Assembly (NCBI GenBank): GCA_900549365.1
Contig: UROD01000013.1
Span: 1 to 16,023 of the forward strand
Reading direction: 5' to 3'
DNA: 16,023 nt
Source: an uncultured Rickettsiales bacterium
GTDB lineage: Bacteria; Pseudomonadota; Alphaproteobacteria; Rs-D84
Made by a program: the position numbers and the translations under genes. Position 1 is the first letter of the stretch. Every line of letters begins with the position of its first letter. Under the pieces are notes generated by a model, which saw only the letters and a program-made list of their open reading frames with translations, did not search any database and was not told where the DNA came from. This document shows, piece after piece, positions 7,027 to 13,233 of this stretch.

Positions 7027-7888
7027 TCGGCGTATCTGAATTTTCTAAAACAATATCGGCAGCGAACTGGGTACGAAACCAAGTTCGCTGTCTTTTTGCA
7101 TATTGATTTGTTTTTGTAATCCAATTCTGGACACATGTGTCCATATCAATTTCACCACGCAGGTATGCAACCATTTGTGCCGCACCAATTGCGCGACGCG
7201 CGTCCCAGCCAGAATCGATGACTGCGCGACCCTCGGTCACTGCACCACCCGCCAACATTTTTGGCACGCGCGTCGCAATACGCCCACGCAATACGTCCAA
7301 TGGGGGATTGATTAAAATACGAAATGCGTCTGGGGCAATTGCACCCGCACGTGGTGCATTTTGAAATTCAGTTATGTGACGGCCGGTTTGCAAAAACACC
7401 TCGACCGCGCGGGCAACGCGTTGCGGGTCGGTCGCGGTAAATGTGGCGGGCAACATACGGCGCGCCACATCAATATCGGCTGCAACCAATTCACGTGCAC
7501 GGCGACGCACATCGTCCGAAATATCGGGCATTGGCGAAATTCCGTTTATAATCGCATTTATATAATACCCCGTGCCACCGACAAATATTGGTGTGCGCCC
7601 TGCCGCACGTGCATCATTATATTCGCGACGCGCCAAATTCAAATAATCTGCAACGCTGATTTGTTTATCCAACGGCAATATGGAAAATAATTTATATGGC
7701 ACGCCATCTATTTCGTCTGTAATCGTGCGACCAGCAAACGGACTGGCCGAAATGTTTTCAATGCCGCGATAAATCTGGACACTGTCGCAATTTATGATTG
7801 TACCGTTCACTGCGCGCGCTAAACGATGGGCAAAATCAGATTTGCCTGATGCAGTTGGGCCGGTAATGATATATGACGAATGTTTCAT
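7016..7888 (-). CDS. miaA: tRNA dimethylallyltransferase MiaA
   Basis: A 290-residue enzyme of the usual length that transfers a dimethylallyl group to N6 of A37 in tRNAs reading UNN codons. Motifs in order: P-loop GPTASGKS (10-17), DSVQIYRG (35-42), VGGTGYYINAI (the GGT.LY motif), QRVARAVEVFLQTGR, IGAAQMVAYLRGEID in place of the usual IGYKE segment, and the closing QYAKRQRTWFR. Start: ATG at 7888, with GGA five bases upstream; an in-frame TTG at 7897 is a weaker option. It overlaps the end of the plus-strand gene at 7026 tail to tail and is divergent from the GAPDH gene. Confidence 0.95.
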   Translation of the reverse strand: MKHSSYIITGPTASGKSDFAHRLARAVNGTIINCDSVQIYRGIENISASPFAGRTITDEIDGVPYKLFSILPLDKQISVADYLNLARREYNDARAAGRTPIFVGGTGYYINAIINGISPMPDISDDVRRRARELVAADIDVARRMLPATFTATDPQRVARAVEVFLQTGRHITEFQNAPRAGAIAPDAFRILINPPLDVLRGRIATRVPKMLAGGAVTEGRAVIDSGWDARRAIGAAQMVAYLRGEIDMDTCVQNWITKTNQYAKRQRTWFRTQFAADIVLENSDTPITF

Positions 7889-7910
7889 TTTGTCCAATTA
7901 TAAAATTCCA

Positions 7911-7939
7911 TTGTAATCTTGTCAATCGCGCGCTATGAT
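7911..7939 (+). promoter_or_regulatory. Promoter of the GAPDH gene
   Basis: TTGTAA (7911-7916) and TATGAT (7934-7939) with a 17-bp spacer; the predicted start is near 7946. The ATG at 7979 has GAAAGGA (7966-7972) before it. Confidence 0.65.
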
Positions 7940-7978
7940 GAAAAATGTCTAACTGACAAAAAAACGAAAGGAAATAAT

Positions 7979-8980
7979 ATGTCAAAAATAAGAGTTGCTA
8001 TCAATGGATTCGGACGCATTGGCCGCTTGGTATTGCGCGCGGCGTTGGAATCAAAACGCGATGATATTGAATTTGTTGCTGTAAACGATTTGGCCCCAGC
8101 GGAACAGAATGCATACCTGTTGCAATATGATTCTGTACACGGGAAATTGCCAATGGACGTTAAATTGGACGGCGAATATATTATCGTTGGTAATCAGAAA
8201 ATTAAATGCATTGCAGAAAAAGATCCAACAAAACTGCCTTGGCGTGAATTAGATATTGATATCGTGATGGAATGCACAGGTATCTTTACCGCTGCAGACA
8301 AGGCGCGCGTTCATTTGGACGCGGGTGCAAAGCGCGTTTTGGTTTCGGCCCCATCGGCGGGCGCAGATGCCACAATCGTTTATGGCGTAAACCAAGACAC
8401 ACTGAAACCAACCGACCTGATTGTTTCAAATGCGTCATGCACAACAAACTGTCTGGCCCCTGTGGCGCAGGTTCTGGACGATACATTCGGCATCGTATCG
8501 GGCTGGATGACAACCGTGCACGCATACACCGGCGACCAACAATTATTGGACAAGAATCACAAGGATTTCCGTCGCGCACGTGCGGCAAACCTGTCTATGA
8601 TTCCGACCAGCACCGGCGCAGCCAAGGCGATTGGCCTGGTTCTGCCACGGTTGGCGGGCAAACTGGACGGTATGGCAATCCGCGTACCAACCCCAGACGT
8701 ATCGGTTGTTGAATTGGTTGTAAATCTGGAACGCGACGCCACGGTTGACGCCGTCAACGCGGCAATGCGTGCGGCAGAATCAAAAACATTTGGCTATAAC
8801 GAACTGCCATTGGTTTCCATTGATTTCACACACGATGCGCACAGTTCCATCTTTGATGCGGCCCAGACCAAGGTATTGGGCGACAAATTGGTACATGTGA
8901 CCGCATGGTATGATAATGAATGGGGATTTTCAAACCGCATGGGCGACACCGCCGTTGCGATGGGAAAATTGATTAAATAA
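7979..8980 (+). CDS. gap: Glyceraldehyde-3-phosphate dehydrogenase, type I
   Basis: A 333-residue glycolytic enzyme that oxidises glyceraldehyde 3-phosphate to 1,3-bisphosphoglycerate. Visible: Rossmann motif INGFGRIGR (8-16); Asp37 in VND, which suggests NAD use; active-site SNASCTTNC with Cys154; catalytic His181 in HAYTGDQQ; the phosphate-binding STGAAKA region; and the closing WYDNEWGFSNRM. The start is ATG at 7979, judged by GAAAGGA seven bases upstream and the family's N-terminus; an in-frame extension to 7919 lies over the promoter. No pgk or other glycolytic gene is adjacent, and a strong terminator follows directly, so it seems to be transcribed mostly alone. Confidence 0.97.
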   Translation: MSKIRVAINGFGRIGRLVLRAALESKRDDIEFVAVNDLAPAEQNAYLLQYDSVHGKLPMDVKLDGEYIIVGNQKIKCIAEKDPTKLPWRELDIDIVMECTGIFTAADKARVHLDAGAKRVLVSAPSAGADATIVYGVNQDTLKPTDLIVSNASCTTNCLAPVAQVLDDTFGIVSGWMTTVHAYTGDQQLLDKNHKDFRRARAANLSMIPTSTGAAKAIGLVLPRLAGKLDGMAIRVPTPDVSVVELVVNLERDATVDAVNAAMRAAESKTFGYNELPLVSIDFTHDAHSSIFDAAQTKVLGDKLVHVTAWYDNEWGFSNRMGDTAVAMGKLIK

Positions 8981-8983
8981 CAA

Positions 8984-9005
8984 ACGGGGCCTCGCCCCGT
9001 TTTTT
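8984..9005 (+). terminator. Intrinsic terminator after GAPDH
   Basis: CGGGGC (8985-8990), loop CTC, GCCCCG (8994-8999), followed by six T. The stem is the same as in the terminator at 121-147. Confidence 0.9.
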
Positions 9006-9026
9006 GTTTCAAAAGGAGGAAAAATC

Positions 9027-9227
9027 ATGCTGAAAAACAAAGTCCTGACCCCAGAAATTATCGCTTCGATTGATAACACAATCCGTTTGATGAAAGATTT
9101 GCATCTGGATAACGAACAAGATAAAAAGCATATTGACGGGCGAATTGCCGCCTTGGAATGGATAAAAACCGGCCAAGGTGGCAAGATTATCGTAAACGTC
9201 CCAAAGAATATGCCCAATGCAGAATAA
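9027..9227 (+). CDS. Small conserved-looking soluble protein, unknown function
   Basis: A 66-residue protein with no signal peptide, predicted mostly helical: LTPEIIASIDNTIRLMKDL, then a charged turn and IDGRIAALEWIK, then a short strand GGKIIVNVP. I recognise no family. The ribosome binding site AAAGGAGGA is the strongest in the window (9012-9020, seven bases before the ATG), so it is likely made in quantity. It starts right after the GAPDH terminator. No separate promoter is obvious, so read-through from GAPDH may feed it. It has its own terminator. Confidence 0.72.
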   Translation: MLKNKVLTPEIIASIDNTIRLMKDLHLDNEQDKKHIDGRIAALEWIKTGQGGKIIVNVPKNMPNAE

Positions 9228-9228
9228 A

Positions 9229-9257
9229 ACAAACGCCCGTTTGGGCGTTTGTTTTTT
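9229..9257 (+). terminator. Intrinsic terminator
   Basis: ACAAACGCCC (9229-9238), loop GTTT, GGGCGTTTGT (9243-9252), then a T-run to 9257. It ends the 9027-9227 gene. Confidence 0.9.
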
Positions 9258-9275
9258 GCGTATCATGGGTTAAAC

Positions 9276-9300
9276 AAAAAATACCGCCGAAACGGCGGTA
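9276..9300 (-). terminator. Terminator of tRNA-Asp
   Basis: TACCGCCG (9282-9289), loop AAA, CGGCGGTA (9293-9300). On the minus strand it is followed by a run of T, placing a terminator just 6 bases beyond the tRNA-Asp CCA end. Confidence 0.85.
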
Positions 9301-9305
9301 AATTC

Positions 9306-9382
9306 TGGCGGGATTGAAGGGGCTCGAACCCTCGACCTTCTGCGTGACAGGCAGACGCTCTAACCAGCTGAGCTACAACCCC
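9306..9382 (-). tRNA. tRNA-Asp (GUC)
   Basis: A 77-nt cloverleaf on the minus strand: acceptor GGGGTTG with CAATCCC, anticodon stem TCTGC/GCAGA with loop CTGTCAC (anticodon GUC), T-arm GAGGG/CCCTT-type with TTCGAGC loop, and an encoded CCA end. It has its own promoter and terminator. Confidence 0.97.
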
Positions 9383-9396
9383 AAAGCAAGGCATAT

Positions 9397-9423
9397 ATTA
9401 TACTGTTCAGATTCTAAACGCAA
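9397..9423 (-). promoter_or_regulatory. Promoter of tRNA-Asp
   Basis: On the minus strand TATAAT (9402-9397) is preceded by TTGCGT (9423-9418) at 15 bp spacing. The predicted start, about 9390, is 8 bases before the mature tRNA. The stretch from here to 9575 holds no other gene that I can see, apart from the leader of the next gene. Confidence 0.6.
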
Positions 9424-9575
9424 GTGTTTTTTCATAAAATTTAAAATTTATTTTTGTCCACCAGCGAATACCTGAATTTCCTGCCGTGGGAATATAAACG
9501 TATTGCCCAACCTTGCATTTATAAAAAATAATGGTATCGTTAAAACCGAAATAAAAAACAAAGGGAGAAAAAATC

Positions 9576-10040
9576 ATGAAAATCAAAGCACTGGCATTTG
9601 GCGCGATGGCATTGGCACTGGCGGCATGTGGCGACGGCGGGCAAAATCCTGCGGAATTGCGTGGGGCGGCCTTTATCGCCAACGGCGACGGCACAGATAT
9701 CACATTGTCATTTGACGAAAATGAAATGCGTTTCTATGGTCAGGTTGTGAATCTGTATAACGGCGATTACAAGGCGGCGGGCAATCACATTAAATTTGAC
9801 CAAGGCGCAACGACACTGATGATGGGGCCTGCCAACGAAATGGCGACAGAACGCAATTATTTCCAATTCTTGACCAAGGTCAACAAGTACAACCTGAATA
9901 ACGGCACATTGACATTGATAGCGAATGATGGCCAAACCATGACATTCAAACAGGTTGATGCCAACGCTGTGCCAGACGACACAGTTACAGTCACAGAAAC
10001 CGAGGCAGTCGTTGTTGACACACCGGTGGTTGTGGAATAA
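9576..10040 (+). CDS. META-domain (HslJ-like) lipoprotein
   Basis: A 154-residue protein with a lipoprotein signal (MKIK, hydrophobic core, lipobox LAAC). The body matches the META/HslJ pattern: AELRGAAF opening, DITLSFDENEMRFYG, VNLYNGDYKAAGNHIKF, TTLMMGP followed by ATERNYFQFL, then NNGTLTLIANDGQTMTF. In E. coli HslJ this fold is an envelope protein linked to novobiocin resistance. Cysteines common in the family (GCN, MACP) are replaced here by Asn/Val and Met/Gly. The last 25 residues are an acidic, Val/Thr-rich tail (TVTVTETEAVVVDTPVVVE). ATG at 9576 has AAAGGGAG eight bases upstream. Its exact role is unknown. Confidence 0.85.
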   Translation: MKIKALAFGAMALALAACGDGGQNPAELRGAAFIANGDGTDITLSFDENEMRFYGQVVNLYNGDYKAAGNHIKFDQGATTLMMGPANEMATERNYFQFLTKVNKYNLNNGTLTLIANDGQTMTFKQVDANAVPDDTVTVTETEAVVVDTPVVVE

Positions 10041-10056
10041 AAATCTGCAAAATTAC

Positions 10057-10090
10057 ACGGGGGTGCAAATTTATGCGCCCCGTTTTTTAT
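10057..10090 (+). terminator. Terminator after the META-domain lipoprotein
   Basis: CGGGG (10058-10062) pairs with CCCCG (10078-10082), with inner pairing TGC/GC, followed by six T from 10083. Confidence 0.8.
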
Positions 10091-10096
10091 TTCCGC

Positions 10097-10125
10097 TTGA
10101 CAATACTCTATTTGCCAGTTATAAT
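10097..10125 (+). promoter_or_regulatory. Consensus promoter of tRNA-Glu
   Basis: Perfect TTGACA (10097-10102) and TATAAT (10120-10125) with a 17-bp spacer. The predicted start (about 10132) is some 18 bases before the mature tRNA. Confidence 0.92.
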
Positions 10126-10149
10126 TTGCCGGCAATTTTTGAGAGTTTT

Positions 10150-10224
10150 GGCCCCATCGTCTAATGGTTAGGACACCGCCCTTTCAAGGCGAGAATCCCG
10201 GTTCGAATCCGAGTGGGGCTGCCA
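10150..10224 (+). tRNA. tRNA-Glu (UUC)
   Basis: A 75-nt cloverleaf: acceptor GGCCCCA with TGGGGCT (first pair G-U), anticodon loop CTTTCAA (anticodon UUC), T-loop TTCGAAT, encoded CCA end. It is transcribed from a fully consensus promoter and closed by a terminator at 10231. Confidence 0.96.
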
Positions 10225-10230
10225 AGATAA

Positions 10231-10254
10231 AAAACGCCCCGTATGGGGCGTTTT
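10231..10254. terminator. Bidirectional terminator between tRNA-Glu and oleate hydratase
   Basis: AAAACGCCCC (10231-10240), loop GTAT, GGGGCGTTTT (10245-10254). It serves tRNA-Glu on the plus strand and the oleate hydratase gene on the minus strand. Confidence 0.9.
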
Positions 10255-10271
10255 GTTTTGGATTGCTTAAA

Positions 10272-12044
10272 TTATATCAATCCTTCTTGGCGCATCAATT
10301 CGGCGATGTATGTGCCGCGCACATGTTTAAGGCCCGCCGCACCCAGCATTTTCATAAACCACGGCATTTCGATATCAGCCAGTTTCTTTTTATCGTTCAG
10401 GTAATACACGCTGCGCATCAGGACGCGTACGTCAAAGCATGATGGGAATACCTCTGGCATGGCGCGGTCAACATTCAGCAAGGTATAGACCGCCTGCATC
10501 GCGGTGCGAACCGAATATTCGGTTGTAAAAACTGTATCGCGATCGGTTTCGGCATAGTTACCGATGAATGCAAAGTTCACCGCCCCCGTTGGCACGACCA
10601 ATGGTCGGTCGCCCAGTGCGCGGGGCATAAAGTATGTCGAAATAAATGGCATGTGGCACGGCACGGTATGCGACGCGTTGTGCGCGATGTCTTCGATTTC
10701 TGCGATTGGCACACCGATGTGATACAGCCATTCGGCGCACAATTCTGCGCCCGTACAATCGGCGATTTTCTTTTTCACATAGTTGCCGATTTTGTCCGAA
10801 AACAGACCGTATGTCCAGACGACAATCTCGTTCGGTTTTTGCACGCGGAAATGCGGCTGGCGCGAAATAGAAAATCCGTACAGCCAATTAGAATCACGGA
10901 TTGTGACCGGCCCACTGGTAACGATAGAGCCACTGTGTGGGTCTTTCTTGCAAATCCTTTTTATGTATGGGACAACGCGGTCGTCGGTCAGTGTGATTGT
11001 TGCCGACATTACCCAATTTGCCGCGGGGATGTTTTCACAGAACTTGTCCGGACGGCCAAATTCGGAATTTTGTGCGGCGATATTTTTCCACAATTCCCAA
11101 CTGGCCCCGATGCCGCTGGGACGCGGTGCGGGCGTGTTGTTGTCGCCATACGTACTGCTTTCGGTAATAGAACCATTGGTGATAAATACCAAATCGTCCG
11201 GCGACAGGTTGATTGTTTTCTTGCGACCGGCATGCACTGTTTCAATGGACTTTGCAATCTTGTTCGATGCACCGGAATCAATGACTACATTGGTCACACG
11301 CGTATCATAGTGGAACTTTACGCCGCGCGCGGTCAGCCACCGAACCAATGGCGTAATCAGCGATTCATACTGGTTATATTTTGTAAATTTCAATGCAGAC
11401 ATGTCCGCCAAACTGCCCACATGATGAATAAAGCGCAATATATAGCGACGCATTTCCATCGCACTGGACCACGGTTCAAACGCGAACATTGTCGCCCAAT
11501 AAATCCAGAAATTAGATTCAAAAAATTCCGATGTAAATACTTGGTCAATACGGACGTCTTGCAATTTATCTTCGGGTGTCATTGCCAAATCGACCAATTC
11601 GCGTATCGCGCGTGGTGTCAGTGTCAATTTACCATCAGTTGGAATTTGCTGGCCACGATTTTCAATTACACGCGTGTGTGAAAAACTGGGGTCGTCTTTG
11701 TTCAGCCAATAAAATTCATCCAAAACAGATACATTTTCATCTTCGAGTGATGGAATAGACCGAAACAAATCCCACAGGGTTTCAAAATGTGCCTCCATTT
11801 CACGACCACCGCGAATGATATAACCCAACTTTGGATTCTTGATGCCGTCCATACTGCCACCAGAAACGGACAATTCTTCCAGAATTTGAATCTTTTTACC
11901 GGACATTTTTGCGTCGCGTATCATAAATACCGCCGCCGCCAATCCGGCCAATCCCCCACCGATAATGTATGCTGATTTTTTATCTGCACCGACGGGCTGG
12001 CGCGGGTCGGCAAACGCCTCGTAATTACCGTTACTGTAATACAT
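10272..12044 (-). CDS. ohyA: Oleate hydratase (MCRA family flavoprotein)
   Basis: A 590-residue FAD protein, full length for the family once called myosin-cross-reactive antigen. It adds water to the cis-9 bond of oleate and similar fatty acids to give 10-hydroxy acids, thought to detoxify host or dietary unsaturated fatty acids. Visible: N-terminal SNGNYEAFADPRQP typical of the family; FAD-binding IIGGGLAGLAAA (27-38); RGGREME (78-84) containing the proposed catalytic Glu82; HFETLWDLFRSIPSLE; the FWIYWATMFAFEPWSSAMEMRRY region; and a C-terminal part ending in MPWFMKMLG. ATG at 12044 has AAAGGGG eight bases upstream. It stands alone on the minus strand between bidirectional terminator and a divergent gene. 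A long antisense reading frame inside it is a shadow. Confidence 0.96.
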   Translation of the reverse strand: MYYSNGNYEAFADPRQPVGADKKSAYIIGGGLAGLAAAVFMIRDAKMSGKKIQILEELSVSGGSMDGIKNPKLGYIIRGGREMEAHFETLWDLFRSIPSLEDENVSVLDEFYWLNKDDPSFSHTRVIENRGQQIPTDGKLTLTPRAIRELVDLAMTPEDKLQDVRIDQVFTSEFFESNFWIYWATMFAFEPWSSAMEMRRYILRFIHHVGSLADMSALKFTKYNQYESLITPLVRWLTARGVKFHYDTRVTNVVIDSGASNKIAKSIETVHAGRKKTINLSPDDLVFITNGSITESSTYGDNNTPAPRPSGIGASWELWKNIAAQNSEFGRPDKFCENIPAANWVMSATITLTDDRVVPYIKRICKKDPHSGSIVTSGPVTIRDSNWLYGFSISRQPHFRVQKPNEIVVWTYGLFSDKIGNYVKKKIADCTGAELCAEWLYHIGVPIAEIEDIAHNASHTVPCHMPFISTYFMPRALGDRPLVVPTGAVNFAFIGNYAETDRDTVFTTEYSVRTAMQAVYTLLNVDRAMPEVFPSCFDVRVLMRSVYYLNDKKKLADIEMPWFMKMLGAAGLKHVRGTYIAELMRQEGLI

Positions 12045-12138
12045 AATTTATTCCCCTTTGGTTGAAAAAGTCATGTATCAATCATAACGCACGGGACAAT
12101 ACCATTTAACAGGACAGTAATCCGCATCAGGTAAATAT

Positions 12139-12167
12139 TTGACTAATGCCCATGGCGCGATTATAAT
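12139..12167 (+). promoter_or_regulatory. Promoter of the LptM-like gene, giving a leaderless mRNA
   Basis: TTGACT (12139-12144) and TATAAT (12162-12167) with 17 bp between them. Seven bases after the -10 is the ATG at 12175 itself, so the predicted mRNA begins at or beside the start codon. No Shine-Dalgarno site exists. The stretch 12045-12138 holds only the oleate hydratase upstream region. Confidence 0.82.
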
Positions 12168-12174
12168 CAATGGC

Positions 12175-12294
12175 ATGAAACGAGTGTTTATTGGATTTTT
12201 GTTGATTGCAACATTGGCGACGGCGGCGTGTGGGGTTAAATCAGGGCTCAGTCACCCTGACCCATCGTATCCCCGCAACTATCCAGTGTATTAA
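12175..12294 (+). CDS. lptM: LptM-like mini-lipoprotein
   Basis: A 39-residue lipopeptide: MKR, a hydrophobic stretch (VFIGFLLIATLATAA), lipobox TAAC, then CGVKSGLSHPDPSYPRNYPVY. The segment just after the lipidated Cys (CGVKSGL with a Pro-rich tail) resembles LptM/YifL (CGLKGPL followed by Pro-rich residues), a tiny outer-membrane lipoprotein that helps the LptDE lipopolysaccharide translocon mature in E. coli. The gene symbol is assigned by motif only. Translation seems leaderless. The stop is 12 bases before tRNA-Leu with no promoter or terminator between, so mRNA and tRNA are probably made as one transcript and separated by tRNA processing. Confidence 0.75.
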   Translation: MKRVFIGFLLIATLATAACGVKSGLSHPDPSYPRNYPVY

Positions 12295-12306
12295 AATCCA
12301 CCCTGT

Positions 12307-12391
12307 GCAGGTATGGCGAAACTGGTAGACGCGCTGGATTTAGGTTCCTGTGGGGCAACCCGTAAGAGTTCAAATCTCTTTACCTGCACCA
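12307..12391 (+). tRNA. tRNA-Leu (UAG)
   Basis: An 85-nt class II tRNA: acceptor GCAGGTA/TACCTGC, D-arm GCGAAACTGGTAGACGC, anticodon loop TTTAGGT (UAG), a long variable arm GGG/CCC, T-arm AAGAG/CTCTT, encoded CCA. The anticodon stem CTGGA/TCCTG has one T-T mismatch at its second pair, which is unusual. It is apparently transcribed from the LptM-like gene's promoter. Confidence 0.92.
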
Positions 12392-12400
12392 AAAATAAAT

Positions 12401-12529
12401 ATGCCCGTGGCGACTACGACGCAACGCGTCGTGCGGTTGCGCGACAGCCGCAACCAAACTGGTAGACGCGCTGGATTTAGGGGCGTGTCTGGGCAACCCG
12501 TAAGAGTTCGATTCTCTTCGCCCGCACCA
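12401..12529 (+). pseudogene. Degenerate tRNA-Leu-like sequence with palindromic insertion
   Basis: From 12457 to 12529 the sequence follows a tRNA-Leu from the D-arm to a CCA end: AACTGGTAGACGCG, TTTAGG, a GGG/CCC variable arm, AAGAG/CTCTT T-arm and CGCCCGCACCA. The 5' part is disturbed: after CGTGGCGA (12406-12413), which fits the normal start of a tRNA-Leu, about 43 bp are inserted before the D-loop. The acceptor 5' strand (GCCCG instead of GCGGGCG) no longer pairs, and the anticodon stem CTGGA/GCGTG is also broken. The insert folds into two hairpins: ACGACGC/GCGTCGT (12416-12432) and GGTTGCG/CGCAACC (12435-12455). It differs from the intact neighbour at many positions, so it is an old duplicate or a remnant of another tRNA-Leu. 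Confidence 0.65.
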
Positions 12530-12553
12530 ATATTTATAATAAATAAAAAACAC

Positions 12554-12582
12554 TTGCTTTCTGGTAATTTTTAACATAAAAT
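12554..12582 (+). promoter_or_regulatory. Promoter of rpmG
   Basis: TTGCTT (12554-12559) and TAAAAT (12577-12582) with a 17-bp spacer. Transcription should start near 12589, 24 bases before the ATG. Confidence 0.78.
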
Positions 12583-12612
12583 CGGCATCAGAATAATCAA
12601 AAGGTAATAAAC

Positions 12613-12792
12613 ATGGCATCTAAAAAAGGCAGCAAGGAAGTTGTAAAGCTGGAAAACAAGGAAACCGGCTATTTCTATACAACAACCAAGAATACCAAGT
12701 CCGAAAATACGGCTGGCAAAATGAAATTCCGCAAGTATGACCCAAAATTGCGCAAGCACGTGGTCATGACCGAAGGCAAAATGCCTCACTAA
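12613..12792 (+). CDS. rpmG: Large ribosomal subunit protein bL33
   Basis: A 59-residue basic protein: MASKKGSKEVVKLENKET, then GYFYTTTKNTKS, KMKFRKYDPKLRKHVVM and EGKMPH. This is the bL33 pattern (Y.T.KN..N....KLE..KYDP..RKHV), a small protein of the 50S subunit near the E site. The zinc-binding cysteine pairs of some bL33 forms are absent, so it is the Cys-free type. AAAGG lies about 10 bases before the ATG. It is a single gene with its own promoter and terminator. Confidence 0.95.
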   Translation: MASKKGSKEVVKLENKETGYFYTTTKNTKSENTAGKMKFRKYDPKLRKHVVMTEGKMPH

Positions 12793-12793
12793 T

Positions 12794-12821
12794 AAAATCG
12801 CCCCAAATGGGGCGTTTTTTT
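12794..12821 (+). terminator. Terminator of rpmG
   Basis: CGCCCC (12799-12804), loop AAAT, GGGGCG (12809-12814), followed by seven T. Confidence 0.92.
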
Positions 12822-12849
12822 AACAAATAATTGATGAAGTTTATCACTT

Positions 12850-12876
12850 AAAAAACGTCCAAATGGACGTTTTTTA
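12850..12876. terminator. Terminator of the second Cys-rich operon
   Basis: ACGTCCA (12855-12861) and TGGACGT (12864-12870) flanked by A- and T-runs. On the minus strand it follows the stop of the 12882-13208 gene by 6 bases. Confidence 0.85.
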
Positions 12877-12881
12877 CTTGT

Positions 12882-13208
12882 TCAATTAAACGAATATTGA
12901 CATTGGTTGGTAAATGTGAAGTGACCTGTATCGTCCATGTAATCGCCCGACGGCGCATAACACGATTCAATGCCGCCTGTATTGTTATCGGGTGTTGTAC
13001 CATATACGGCATTTCCAGCGGCATTTTTGCCAATTTTCGGACAACGGACACACCCCAGTTGTGAATTGCTCAAATAGTACCCTGCCCCACATGCAACTGT
13101 TGTAATTGTAGCAGGCAAGCACTGCGCACCAGTATCTGGTGGGGTTGTTACCTCAGCACGCGCAGGCGTGCACATAAGCATAACAATCAATAAAAGGAAT
13201 TTTTTCAT
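12882..13208 (-). CDS. Secreted Cys-rich protein sharing the C-terminal module
   Basis: A 108-residue protein with a Sec signal peptide (MKKFLLLIVMLMCTPARA, cut before EVTT). The mature part has six cysteines, and its C-terminal half repeats the end of the 269-residue protein at 2397-3206: GYY, a Cys, the CVRCP pair, GGIESCYA, DDTG and a closing CQYS. The common pattern is GYY..C.[KR]CP, then .CYA, D.[ST]G and C.YS. An extracytoplasmic, disulfide-linked role is likely; no catalytic motif is visible. AAGGGGA lies eight bases before the ATG. It is the second gene behind the leader at 13695-13921, 25 bp after the first. Confidence 0.82.
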   Translation of the reverse strand: MKKFLLLIVMLMCTPARAEVTTPPDTGAQCLPATITTVACGAGYYLSNSQLGCVRCPKIGKNAAGNAVYGTTPDNNTGGIESCYAPSGDYMDDTGHFTFTNQCQYSFN

Positions 13209-13233
13209 ATATCTGTTCCCCTTGTTCTTATTA

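Noticed and set aside
8272..8712. Open frame of 146 codons inside GAPDH
   Set aside because: Out-of-frame shadow of a highly conserved gene, without start signals.
10653..11681. Long open frame (342 codons) on the plus strand
   Set aside because: It lies wholly antisense to the oleate hydratase gene, has no ribosome binding site or recognisable domain, and reads as a codon-bias shadow.
12401..12529. tmRNA acceptor piece
   Set aside because: The sequence follows tRNA-Leu (long variable arm, TAG in the loop region) and lacks the tmRNA G-U pair and any tag reading frame.
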